From the NCBI GenBank assembly GCA_015680685.1, contig MNCI01004855.1:44275-108274 (forward strand): DNA of 64,000 nucleotides, read 5' to 3'. Made by a program: the position numbers and the translations under genes. Shown here in pieces: positions 32,585 to 44,349 of the stretch. The notes under the pieces were generated by a model. That model was not told the origin of the DNA. It made no database searches and saw nothing but the letters and a program-made list of their open reading frames with translations. Numbering within the stretch: the stretch's first letter is position 1; each line of letters begins with the position of its first letter. Origin of the DNA: Gnetum montanum (lineage: Eukaryota; Streptophyta; Gnetopsida; Gnetales; Gnetaceae).

Positions 32585-32748
32585 TTTAGTTTTAGGCCAT
32601 TTCGGGCCATAACAATAGTTTAAGGCCATTCTAGGTCATCGCTTGTTTTAGGCCATTTTGGGCCCTTGGTAGTTTTAGGCCATTTCAGGATGTTGGATGA
32701 TGGTAAAGAAAAATTTTACCAATTTTAGGCCTTAGCAGGCTGTTTCAT
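32585..32748. repeat. Hairpin-forming repeat array 3 (5 units)
   Basis: Units at 32587, 32616, 32643, 32670 and 32722 read TAGTTTTAGGCC-ATTTYG-GGCC or close. The stem is GGCC/GGCC, with GGCC/GGTC and GGCC/GGCT variants that still allow G-U pairs. It lies between the opposite-strand gene's poly(A) signal and the protease end of gag-protease. Confidence 0.68.
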
Positions 32749-32929
32749 GATGTAAGAAATGGGCATAATGTGAAAAATTTAAACAATAAGTCAAATGTTA
32801 GCGTAAAAAATGAATATAAAGTAAACAGTGTGAAGAATGAACGTATGGTTGATGTAAGTGGTGATCATGTTGGAAGTAGTGCAGTAGTTACGCTAATGCG
32901 AGTAACGATCATTCTTGCAGTTGCTCCCT

Positions 32930-35900
32930 AATCCATCATGGGCTTAGTGATGCATAAGTTTGAAGGGCTTTGTTGTGGTATTCTTCCATATAGTTTTCTA
33001 CCACTTGAAAAGGCAACTTGACCCACGTGGTTTCATTTTTTGAGCTATCATTTTGGGCCAGCTCATTAGACAAAAAAGTAGCCTTGGTGGGGATAGGTGC
33101 TTCATTTTCAGAGATTATTACTTCTGAACCCTACTCCATGTCAACATTGTTTATTGCTTGGGTAACCACTTCATCACCATAGATTACCACCTACATGCCC
33201 ACGTAACGTAGGTGGATCTCTTGATGTATGGGTGAAGAGACAACCCTGAGTTGGGATAACCATGACCTCCCCAAGATGAGGTTAAACCCAAGCATCTATT
33301 CTATTACGATGAATGTCATGCTTGTGGGGAACTAATCCCCTACTGCAAAGTTGATGTGGACAATTCCCTTTACCACTACTCATGCTCCATTGAATGACTT
33401 CAGACACGAGGTTGTTGTGGGTTTGATTTGATCAACCAAGCCCAGTTTTTCCACTATGGGGAATGGGATGACATTTGTAGTAGCCCTGTCATCAACATGT
33501 ACTCTTCAGATCTTGTGTTGAATGACCTGAATTGTGATGAACAGGGGTGCTATTGTGGCCTGGCCTTTCTCAGGGTCATCCTTAATGGACTTGTCACAAA
33601 ATGTTAACTGAGCTGGCCATGGTTCTTTAGGCATAGAAGGAAGCATAACTACATGGATTACTTTCTCTTCCACCAGCATGTTTTTGTCAACTAGTATCGA
33701 TGTTAACATGTGAACCAAGGCCTCGCGATGTGCATTGGAGGTAATTACTAGGTCATATAGGCTTAAAGTTGTATTCTTTTGTTTTAGAGCATGTTTGACC
33801 TGAGTAAGGGTGTTTAGAAGGTCTTGTCCATTTTCTTGTTGTTTTCTACACTTCTCTTCCTCCATTCATCCTAGGAGACAAATCTCTCGGGGAGGAGAAG
33901 TTTCAAGTTTGGGGCTAGACCTTCTTGGATAGGATGGTGATGATTGTGTGCACATAGTAGTATCAACTATTGAGGATGAGGGAAGCGTAGGCATGGAGGA
34001 CAAGGGGGTAGGCTTCGGGGGACTTGATGCAATACGTTCCTTGTCCATCTTTTCCATCAGATTCTCTTCCCCTTTTTTTGAATGGGGACGTTGTGGTGTT
34101 GCTTTAGATTAGCTCTGTGTGGTAGGGGTAGTTGAGGGCTTTAGCTCCGTAATGAAAAATGGAGCTTGTGATGTTAGCGCAGGTAGCGATGTAGTTTTGA
34201 ACATGAAGGGTGTAGGGGAGAATGTCTGAGGGGGAACCTTGAGGATTAATGGTTGCTATGGCATATTTTTTGCCATTGTTGGTATTGCTATGCTATGTTG
34301 AGGCACACAAACAACAAATGAATGCTGTGGTGGTTCTGGGTTACTGTCGATGCCAATTGCGTTGATGACATACCCCACATTGTTGGCGTTGAGGGGGTTC
34401 TTTTAGACATGCATGGATTGATTTTTTGGGAGAACAAGGTTGCTTTCATCCAAAACCAAATTCCCTTGATTAATCATCTATTGGATGTCATCTTTTAATG
34501 CTAGACAGTAATCTATGTTGTGACCACAAACTTGATGGTAGTCACAAAATCGTTTGAGCTGGAAGTTCTTAGGAACTGGTGGCTCATTGGGCGTAGCCAA
34601 GGAGGCATTCCTAAGAAGTTCACAATACCATTCATGTTGTTTGGTCACATCCTCCAACATCTGCTTATGTTGAATATACCCAGTCCCCAATAATTCCTTT
34701 AGAAGTTTTGAAGGCTTGATAGGTAGGAGGGTGTATTTGGAGTGGTCTTTATGATCAAAGTTGGGTTTAGGCTGGGTTGATGCCTTTGGTGCTAATGTTG
34801 AGGGTTGAGAAGAATTATTTAAGCTAGGCATGGGGTTAGTTGATGTTGTGGCTACTTTTCTATTATTTTTGTTGTTGGGTTTGGCCTCATTTTCCACGGT
34901 GGCCACCATGGCTATCGTGACCTTGCCCTTCTCTTTGTCCTTTTTGACATATGCATTTTTGTATGCAACATAGGCAGGGTCTTTACTAGCTTTGGCTACA
35001 TTTTGGATGCTCTTCGTCTAGGCAAAAGCTTGATTGAGAAAGCATGAGGTTAGGTAGTATAGTTTTTACTTAATAAAGTCATTTACTACCCCCTTGAAAA
35101 TATCCAACAGATGGACCTCCACGATAGGCTCACAGATCTCATTTAGGATAGCACAGCACCGTTGTATAAAATTTTGCATCGACTCTAGCAGGTCTTGCTT
35201 GATGCTCATCAACTGATCCAATGTGACTTCCAGCTTTACGTTATCCTTGAAGTAGGTCACAAAATGAGTCAGCAGCTACTCCAGAGTTGAGATGGAGGCA
35301 CGTAGGAGCACATGGTACTAGTCTAAAGCTTTTCCCATTAGAGACATAGCAAAGACATAGATAATAGTGTGCATCCACTGCTACAACAACAAAGATTTAG
35401 ATCTAAACTTGACTAGATGTGCATTGGGATCACCCTCCCCATTGTATTTTGTGAATTAGGGGAGTGGCATCCCAGGGGGTAATGTGAGCTTGGGAACGAC
35501 CGGGCTGATGGGGTCGTCATGGTAGAAATCCATGACTTGCACTATGTCGAAACTGGTAGCTTTGAGATGTTTAATCTCTTTAGTGAGGGTCTGGATAAGT
35601 TGGAATACTTGGTCCAGACCCGGGGACCATGTAGATGGTTGTGGGGTTGTAGGGTTGACCATCACTTGTGGGGTTGTAAAGGTAATGACCTAGCTCATAG
35701 GGGGTACCATTGGGGCTGCTCCTGCAAAGGGTGTTTCCTATGCAGTCCACCACCTAGTGGGTGGTGTTTTTGAAGTAGTGGCTACTGGTGGTGCTATAGG
35801 GTTAGTCATTTGCGTGATTGATGGGGTAGACAATAGTCCTATTCTTAGTTGTACCATTTGCGAGACTTGGTATGTTTGGTGGTAAACATAGTGTGGCATT

Positions 35901-36513
35901 TGGGAGGATTGTGAAATAGGAAGAGAAGTGGTCGAGGTCCACCACGCGATTGGGGCCAAAGCTTCTCCTGATGGTAGGATAGGTGTGGATGATGGAATGG
36001 GAGTAGGAACTCCATGAAGCTGTGAGGTAGGCACAATGTGCATGTATGGAAACATAGCTGTGACCAATGTTTCATATGATGACAAGACAGAGTGAGGAGG
36101 GAGAGTGCCTAGGAATGAAACTAAAAGGGTAGTGTGTTGGTACACTAAGGTACGAGATGGCTACCCATGGTTGATGAAAGTGTAGGTTGCGGTAGAGTCA
36201 CGTTAATCATAAAAGGGGCATATGCAAAAAGTGGGTTTGACCAGAAGATCGTCGTCAAAGGGATATTCACAGGGTAAGTTTTGCCACCACCCTTGGATTG
36301 GGAGTCCAAGTCTTCTTGTCCATCCTAGAACTCTTCATCTTAATGGGACATCATATCTTGTTCCCTAGACTTACTGACTCGCATCAGCTGGTGTAAGATC
36401 CACTGATACATTTTCGTCAGGTGGATGGTAATGTCAAGGGTAGGGATAAATTCCCTTCTATTCTGATGAAGAAACTCAATGTTGCATTTGTCCTCGAGTT
36501 CTTGGCGATCCAT
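32930..36513 (-). pseudogene. gag-protease of the Tat-like element (inactive)
   Basis: Gag builds the particle and the aspartic protease cuts the polyprotein. The start is ATG at 36511-36513 (MDRQELEDKCNIEF). A proline-rich part (35738-36145) is followed by the gag core, with VTLDQLMSIKQDLLESMQNF at 35130-35225. A zinc-knuckle-like FCDYHQVCGHNIDYCLALK lies at about 34490-34550, the form usual in Tat gags. The protease lead-in includes TFCDKSIKDDPEKGQAT (33550-33605). The active site reads VDDRATTNV near 33465-33500, where DSG/DNG is expected, so Gly is lost. FNLILGRSWL near 33255-33290 is the usual C-terminal ILGR motif. Stops interrupt it throughout. RT does not follow directly; array 3 and the opposite-strand gene intervene. 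Confidence 0.85.
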
Positions 36514-36896
36514 GGGTAGATTTCATTAGATATTTGTGAACAGGAAGTCATAACACTCTACATCTTGCACCAGGAACTCAGGTGACAGATGTTGGATCCT
36601 AAGAGACTGGTGTGGTGCCAGCACTGGGCTAGATGTTTGCTTGACACCTATGGTTCTTTGAGCTGTGAAAGGAACCTTAAGGTTCAAGATGAAAACTACA
36701 GTTGTTGGTGGAATCATTTTTCTTGATTTAAAGGGAAGTTGCAAACGAGAAACATAGAAATCAATAGGAAATTAGAGGCTTTTCATCTTGTCAGGTTCCA
36801 AAGGAACTATCATCGTGACTAGTCTGCACCACACGATGCGTAAACAACCGCAAAGGTGTCACGTTTATGCTAGTGGATGATGGGATATAGATAGTG
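36514..36896 (-). other. Leader between gag and 5' LTR of the Tat-like element
   Basis: No gene. A primer-binding site should adjoin 36896, but no tRNA match was recognised. Confidence 0.5.
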
Positions 36897-37774
36897 TGAA
36901 GGAATACCCGAAGGTTGCTAGGTGAACCGTTTAACCCCAGATCTGTGCGAGGGCTATGCTAGAGAGAAACAGAAGCAGGGTGCCCTGAATGGTTTGGTTG
37001 ATCTAACAAGGACTTAATCGGTGTATCTTAACCTTTCATAAATTCTTCTTTAGGAAACAAGGCACGTGAAGTAAATCGATAATCAATAAATGTGAAGCAG
37101 TGAAAATAGTGCAAAAACAATGATAATAGTAAGAAAATATCAAAACAAACTTGGGTGATAAAGTACATCGCCCCAAGGTTGCAGGTTTGATCCTTTGCTT
37201 TGCTGAAAGGTGTACAACAGAACACGCAACATGAAAGAGGCATTGCTTACATAGAGCAATATGGTCGTAGATCTCTAAACTGTAGAGCGAACCAAAAAAC
37301 TCAAAGCCAACTAGAGTGCTAAAAATTTCCAACTATGCTCTTCGAAAGCCAACTTAAAAGCCAATCACCACTATAGCCAACAACCAACCCTTTGAGGATT
37401 GTTTTTCTAGGTATTTATAGGGCTATGAGTAGGAGAAAAATGTGGTCTAGATGCCATGTGTCCTAGGCCCCACAAGGTGCAAATATGACTATACTATGTA
37501 GGTGTGCAATGCTAGAGGTAAGCTTTGTTACACTGTGACCATTTTGCTGAAACTGCATGTGCCAAAATCCACTATGCCAATAATGCAAGCAAAATGGACC
37601 CTATGCTTCGGGACTACGTCTTCCCTACTCTTGCATGTAGGGTCAAGTGTAGGAACAATTTTTGGGAATTGACCAAGGGTATGCAAAATGAAGCAAACTT
37701 GCTAATTTTGTCCACCAAAAAGATATGAGGGTGAGAATAATCAGTGCCAACAAGTTATAGAGCTAACTGTAGAT
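36897..37774 (-). repeat. 5' LTR of the Tat-like element
   Basis: Partner of 19577-20454. TATA box on the minus strand at 37412-37419. The sequence returns to copy D soon after GAGCTAACTGTAGAT. Confidence 0.82.
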
Positions 37775-38099
37775 CACATTTGAAAAGTAGACCACATATT
37801 CTCTTTGACTAAACTCATTTCTGAGAATTTGAAAAGTAGACCACATATTCTCTTGGTTATACACCATAATTTTTCCATTCATCATCTTTAGTGATCTAAG
37901 TTTTCACTTATCGGTAGATTTAACATTGATGATAATTAGGTTTCAATCATTTGGAGATATATATTCAACTAGACTAGAAGGTGTTTTCTATTTAGATGGT
38001 TAAGATATGTTTCCTTTTTTATTATTAATTTTAGTTCTTTGATCTTCTTGTTTAACATCTTCTTTTGATGTATAGTCAGAGTGTAAGATGCCCTTCCCT
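37775..38099 (-). other. Junction back into copy D
   Basis: AT-rich; GAATTTGAAAAGTAGACCAC occurs at 37837-37856 and most of it also near 37778-37795, a short local duplication. No gene seen. Confidence 0.45.
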
Positions 38100-40536
38100 A
38101 AGTTCTCTATTCGGTTCATTTTATTAGGACTAGAACTAATAAGTGGGTTGGATATTTTCATGCATCTTTTGAACAATCTGATATTCTCATTTCAAGTCAC
38201 TAATTATCTTTTAGTTTAGTGGCTATTGTATAGACATAGTTTTGCCCACATAGTTGTTCCTCAAGTTTGTTGTGGATTGACATAGGGATTGTGTTATCAC
38301 TTTGAACATTCAGCTTGCAACTACATCTTTTATTATTATTAGTAATGCATGTAATTTTTGATCTCTCCATAGTGATAGGTTCATATTTTATGTTTTATGT
38401 TGGAGTGATAATGGTTGTTGGATTTTACATAGGATTATGAGATATTATTTTTTTGAAAAAAGGGGTTGCACCATATTGGCCTTGCACTAGTCTTGATGAG
38501 CTAGTAGGTTTACTAGTTTAATTCATATGCGTGGGAACTATCTGAAGGAAAGAATGTTTCTGAGACTTATGCTTAGAGATAACATTCTTTTGTTGAGGTT
38601 GTGAGATCAATCCTTCTTGGATTTTTGGTGGTGACATATTTTGGAGGAAAGTATAAGAGTATTAAGGATGTGATCAATGATGAGAGGCATGGAATAGTGA
38701 TCCCATAGGAGATGTTTTAGGTTGATGGTATTCAGAAGAGTAGGAGTAGTAAGTTGAAGTATGAGAAGTAGAACAGTTTGGGGAAATAGGTTGTTGAACA
38801 TAGTATGCATAATGGTTTGATTAGTGATAGAGGTATTACTAATTTTTTCATGACATCCCCCACAATTGTAGGTTTTTCCACTATTATTGATAGTATTCTT
38901 ATGGTTGATTAGAGGTTTTCCTGGGATAGTTCCATTAGTTGTAGGAATGTCTATAATTACCCTGTGGATAAGACAATCTCATAGGCATTTTCTTTCCTAC
39001 AAACTTGGGATTCAAAGAAAAAGCTCTAGACTCTTGTAGATGTAACATAACTAAGAAATAACTCTTTTAATGTTCATATTGATAGATGGTACACCCATCC
39101 TCCTCCTCTATATTTGATTTTGTAACCTATTTCACTATAGCTATTTTCCTTCTTGCCGATAAGTATTCTTTCCTTGCCTATTTCCTTGTTCTTTTATCTC
39201 TTCTTATTTTAATTAATTGATTGTATTTTCTTTACCTTCTTCTCTATGATATTCAAGTTGGTTGTAACTTTTTCATTCATCAACTCACCTCTTCTTATCT
39301 ACCCTTTCTTCAATCTCAATGATAGACTTTTGCATTAGTAAAGTTTTACATAAAATCAGCTCATCAAGAGCTATCTATTTTTCTCAATCATAAATATGGA
39401 TATCATTTTTGTTTAAAATTAGGTCATAGTTAAATTCCTATACCCTCTTCCTTTTACATAACTCTCCATCTTTTTTTGCCACCTATTCAATCAACATTTT
39501 TATATGATGAACTCTTATCGCTAATAATTTTCCTTGGGCATAGATCCCAAGGGTCTTTTTAATTTTGTTATGAATCCATCTATGATGTGATGATGCTACT
39601 CTTTTTGAGAAAAATCATGGCTTGGGCATCTATGTAGTAGAGAATAGTATCTACCCAACGTTGCATCAAGTGATTTATGATTTTCTTGGTTTTGCCCTTA
39701 AATTTATTTTTTTAAATTAAATGCTTGTAAATATGTTTGGTATTTTTCATTGAAGAGGTTAAGAATTATGAATGATTGGTTGATTGAATTTGGTGCCAAA
39801 TTTTAGCTTTTTCTAGTAGCAAAAGTAAGCTTTGCCTACTTACTTTTAATATTTTGCAAGGCATAGACATCATGGAAGGCTTGTAAATGATGCTATGAAT
39901 CAGAAGTATGACCTCCCTCAAATTTAGAAATGTTAATCATACCAAGTTATTTGATGTGATTTTTCTTTGATGCCTATGGGGTATTCTAACTACCTCCTTG
40001 ATCTATATCATATCTCTAGTAGCTAATAAAAGTTCATAATCATCAAACATGTCATGGTGATAATCTTTATTTTTATTTTTTAATTGTGATAATCTCACCT
40101 ATGAACTTTTTGGTATCTCATATCTTATCATTATTCTCTATTATTATTTTCATGTTTATCCCTTAGTGAAAATTTATCATCATATCTATGTTCATCTACA
40201 TCAAAACTATATGTTGAAGATGAAGAGGAATATGGTAAACTAGGAGAATTATCATGGCTCCTATATCTTCCCCCTATGGTCCCTTAATTTATCTTTTCTA
40301 AGTTTGGAGGAGGTCCTAGGCCTTGAGGCCCTCCTTATTCTAGAACTTGTTCCATCCCCTCTAGGATTATTAGCAATAGTTGAATATAGTCCTTGAATAT
40401 AGTAAGGATTAGAATGAGCATATGAGATCCCTACTTATAATGATTCACTTCAATTCACTTCAATATTGATCTTATCATTTCTTCTACTAGTGTTCTCATT
40501 ATGTGATGGATTATCAACCCTATGTGAAGGAGACAT
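38100..40536 (-). pseudogene. gag, copy D (broken)
   Basis: Start ATG at 40534-40536 (MSPSHRVDN), placed like the gag start of copy A. Motifs shared with A: HIIDGF-TKL, LGIYAQGKLLAIRVHHIKMLIE near 39500-39600 (A has MYHIIDGLHNETRETLGMYDQG), and the C/H element CTIYQYEH near 39085-39110. A Q/P-rich region (38600-38830) follows, with the same order as 4590-4740 in A. Very many stops and frameshifts. Confidence 0.75.
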
Positions 40537-40650
40537 AGTTTTAATTAATAATGCATATGTGATTTAAAATATTAATATTTATTAAAACATAAATCATTAA
40601 TGCTTTCACAATGATTATTTGTAATATAACTAATCTAGATTATTGGTATC

Positions 40651-40670
40651 ATCCACAACAATAGCGCTAA
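40651..40670 (-). other. Primer-binding site, tRNA-Asp-like, copy D
   Basis: Minus-strand TTAGCGCTATTGTTGTGGAT directly after the LTR. Differences from the tRNA-Asp site are mostly transitions. Confidence 0.7.
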
Positions 40671-41691
40671 TGATGAGTAGTGCGTGATTGCTTACACTTA
40701 ACCATATGAATCACAAACATTCACATGCAACCCAGTCAAATTTCGTAGATGGAATTAGTGTGGTATCTAGATCTTTAAGCATTGATTGTAGGTTGTTTTC
40801 ATCTCACTTAGACTAGTGATAGTTTTATTACAGATGGTTTAGTTCAAAATGATGCATATGATTATTGATATTATCAAGGCCTTAAACTAACTAAATAATA
40901 ACATAGAAATTAATTATTTAATCTAATTAATAACAAAATTATATCTAAAACTATCCTAAGAACAATAACTCTTCATTCCTAGCTAACCATACACATCCTC
41001 AACTCATGTATCCATTGTTGGTATTATCAAATGATATGCTACTAATCAAACCAACCACTGATGGGATTACCAAGTGAATACATGTTTGCACTCAAAACTA
41101 GTTTCACTCATTCTATCAATTGATTAATGTGCATGGATATGTAAATATTAACTTAGTACATAAAGAGTAAATTGCATTGAAAGTAAATCTATTCTAAGTT
41201 AAAGTGCTACAATGAATATGAATCAATCTTGATCTTATTACCATTGATGACATGTGTCTAGGTACAATGCCACTTGAATAAGACATAGTACAATTGACTC
41301 AAATCTACATTACAAGGACTCACTAACTATGTTCTAAGATTACAAGAGAAAACTGCAAGATTTCAACTATACCATTGATCAAATGGTGCCAAATTGATGG
41401 CTAATGCTTGCATATTTATAAGTAAATATAAAAACTATGTCAATAGAGATGCATTAACTCATTTAGTTTCATTGATGGGGATGCATTAATGTAGCTAAGT
41501 TATAACATCTACAATATAGCAGATGTGATGTCGCATTTATAATGTGCTAACCAACTGAGATGCATTAACAAGTATGTGTTGATGTAGATGCAACATAGCA
41601 TCTTTGATATCTCAACCAACTAATATACTTGATAAAATGATGCTTCATAATATTCATGCAACTCAAGTACTTGATATATAAGATTTCATCA
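40671..41691 (-). repeat. 5' LTR of copy D (1021 bp)
   Basis: Begins TGATGAGTAG and ends TTTCATCA; pairs with 16370-17332. TATA box on the minus strand at 41413-41420. Confidence 0.8.
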
Positions 41692-42587
41692 AATGCCAAG
41701 GAGATGTTTCTAGCATTATTATATCCATGGAAAGTGCCTAGAATCTACAACCTAGTTAATTTGGCATAGATAGGCAATGATTCTCAAATCCAATAGGCGA
41801 AAATGAGGGTGTTTCTTGAATCCTTCAACATAAAGAGGTAACATTTGTAGTGGAAAAGTAGCCACAAAAGCCACCAAGGCATGAGGAGCTTCCACCATTA
41901 TGAACCAATTAAATCATCTACCTTGATAATTTTAAATTATTTTAATTTTATAAAATTGTAATGTTTTTAGAATTTTGTTCTTTTATCAAAGCTCACTTGA
42001 ATAATTTTAATGCAATACTCAAGTATTCTTAAGTCATTAGTTAGTCCATCAAAGTTACTTCCATAATTTTGTATCAAACTTTGCACCAAATTTGTTTAAC
42101 TGAAGAACAAGTTTTTAGTTAGTTATAGGGGTATGATGAACTGTGTCTTGTTAGTTGTGATGATGTATCTTTGTTATTAATAATGTGTTGATAAAAATAC
42201 AATAACATAGTAATAATAAATACCTATATATATGACTCACCTACTGTTATTATGAGCATTCATTAATGCAGTAGGTAACAAAGCTCTTGTAGTTTGCTTT
42301 CTTGAGTCTTAGCAATAGTTAGCGAACACTTGTAACATGCATGTAACTTAATTTTATGAGGTCTTATTCAAGTGGTATTTTATCTAGATATAATCTATGA
42401 CTAGTTATAAGATAAAGGTTAATGCATATTCATTATAATAATTTATCTTAGTTTAATAGTTTCTTACTTGTAGTTTACTTTTGTTATTATTTACTTTTCT
42501 AAACAATTAGTGATATAATATACTTTCCAAGTGTATGACTAGACATGGTATAATAAGTGTGACAACTTCAAATTATAGATATAAAAT

Positions 42588-42770
42588 ACTAAATATAATA
42601 TTTAATCTGTAACAGTCTACAAAGAAGCTATTAGTAACACTAAATATAATATGTTATCTGTAACACTCTAGGAAGAGGCTATCATTATTGCTAAATATAA
42701 TACTTCATCTATAATGCTCTTGGGAGAGAATATTAGTAATGCTAAATAATATTTTATCAATAACACTCAA
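42588..42770. repeat. Tandem repeat, 51-bp period, about 3.6 units
   Basis: CTAAATATAATA recurs at 42589, 42640 and 42691, and CTAAATAATAT at 42742. Units share the order TAATCTGTAACA, CTCTA-GAAGA and TATTAGTAA. Units have drifted. Confidence 0.85.
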
Positions 42771-44152
42771 CTCTCAAGAATAATTTGAGATCCAATGAAT
42801 GAGCATAAAGACTTTTCCTAGTATTAAAGAAATCATCTTTTACTAACACTCTAGATCTTGTTCTATGCACCTCCCATAGTCTTAGCAAATACACACTTGC
42901 AAAAAAAATCATAAACAAAGGCAGAATAGAATTCATCACTCATAGAAGTAGTTGTAGTATTCATAGAATGAAATTCAAGAGTAATAATGCTTACATTTTA
43001 GGTTAGGCATAGTTATGAAACAAGAGTTTAGGCGTTTTCTCATCCATTGATTCTTCTCTAAGATCCCAAAAGGAAATGAGTATTGAGACTCTAGGTAATG
43101 ATTCTATATTATATTTAATATGAAAGTAGAGATGGACAATATTGGGATAGGCAAAGTAGCAATTTGTAGAGCATATTTTGGTTGTGAAGTTTAAATCCTA
43201 TAGAACATCGCTAGATACTTTCACATTTATTTTGTCTAGGCCATAGGCCTTGATGCATTCATTGCTCTCTACCAATTCTTTCATCCTCGTTAGCTTCTCA
43301 ATCTCTAATTCTTGCAAATTTAATTCCATGTAAGTTTTACTTCTTAACACTTAGAAGTAGCAAAATTTTTAGATTGATATTTTTTGAAAATTGACATAAT
43401 CACTTGACATCTTTAAGCATGATGTTTAACTTTTAAATTGTAATTCTTCTCTAAGACACATTTGTGACCACTTGATGGAATTAATAATTCATACAATCCT
43501 ACTAGAATATCTTGACATTCCATGGTTCCTACAAATAATCATGATATAGATTCATAGAATTGAAATTGGCATGATAGAAATCTCATTATGACATCTCTAT
43601 AGATGCTCATTTTTCATGTAAAAAATATTCACCTTGAAATCCAATATGATGGATTTGTCAAATAAATATTTTAATAAAATACCACCAAATTCAAACTTAG
43701 AAATTTAGCTTCACATCTTTAATAACTAAACACAAGAAAAGATATCAAGCACCTGAATACAAAGCATATATTTTAATAAAAAATTGGCTGAGATGTATAT
43801 GATTCATGCCTTTGAGTGTTAATGCCATGAAATGTGACCATTATTTTGAATGTCATAGTTATTTAAATTAGATTCCATTAACTTGGACTTTTTCTCTCTA
43901 ATTTTATTTTACTTAAATATATCATGTATAGACCACTCATAATTAACTTGGATTTAATTAAAAGTAAAATTAATTGATGGATGTGATGCGGAAAAAGTTG
44001 TAGCATAAGACTTTAGGGATTCCTCTTTTTCTACTTTGGGAAGAATTGAGAAAGAAGTAGTCCTAATTCAACTTCAAAAAATTTATTAATAGTAAGTTTT
44101 TTTTCTAATTTTCTTTAGATGTAAGGATGGATTGATTGAATTAATAACTTTA

Positions 44153-44206
44153 ATAAATATAGTTAAAGATCATATCTTGGTTGAAAGGTTGTGGGTTTGA
44201 TTCTTG
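44153..44206 (+). ncRNA. tRNA-derived fragment (possible SINE head)
   Basis: TATAGTTAAAGATC, then TCTTGGTTGAAAGGTTGTGGGTTTGATTC, resembles a D-arm, anticodon arm and T-arm with a B-box (GGGTTTGATTC). No intact tRNA fold was verified. A tRNA-derived SINE or tRNA relic is the likely source. Confidence 0.3.
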
Positions 44207-44349
44207 CTTTTCCTTACATGGGTAATAATAGTGGAGTAGCCTTGTGGTGGAACTATTTTATTTAGTGGGTTACATTTTAACAGTCCATTTCAAAAACATG
44301 AAATTTTGGAAAATCAAACAATTATGTAATAAGTAAATATTTTGCATTT

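Larger units (their letters stand above)
19577..37774 (-). mobile_element. Tat/Ogre-like Ty3/gypsy retrotransposon (about 18.2 kb)
   Basis: Two LTRs (19577-20454 and 36897-37774) flank, from high to low coordinates: leader, gag-protease (32930-36513), hairpin array 3, an opposite-strand gene region (27300-32470), hairpin array 2, RT/RNase H/second RNase H/integrase (23140-26640), hairpin array 1 and a 2.3-kb 3' region. The second, archaeal-like RNase H before integrase and the gag CxYHxxxGH motif are characteristic of the Tat lineage. The element interrupts copy D. Target duplications and a primer site could not be identified, so the ends are good only to a few bases. All coding parts are decayed. 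Confidence 0.82.
16370..41691 (-). mobile_element. Athila-like retrotransposon, copy D, split by a nested Tat-like element
   Basis: 3' LTR 16370-17332, internal 17333-about 19576, nested element 19577-37774, internal gag part about 37775-40650, primer site 40651-40670, 5' LTR 40671-41691. The left internal part keeps family landmarks (conserved block 18363-18415, GATAGCATAGGA at 19521). The right part is gag. No pol motifs and no clear extra ORF were seen. AATG occurs just outside both LTRs (16366-16369 and 41692-41695), a possible but short target duplication. Confidence 0.78.

Noticed and set aside
37036-37332. Minus-strand frames in the Tat-like LTRs (also 19717-19932) with matching peptides
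   Set aside because: They lie inside the paired LTRs, so matching is expected from LTR duplication; no independent coding evidence.
42757-42939. Minus-strand 60-codon frame, considered as a Copia integrase fragment
   Set aside because: No convincing motif alignment; left as spacer.
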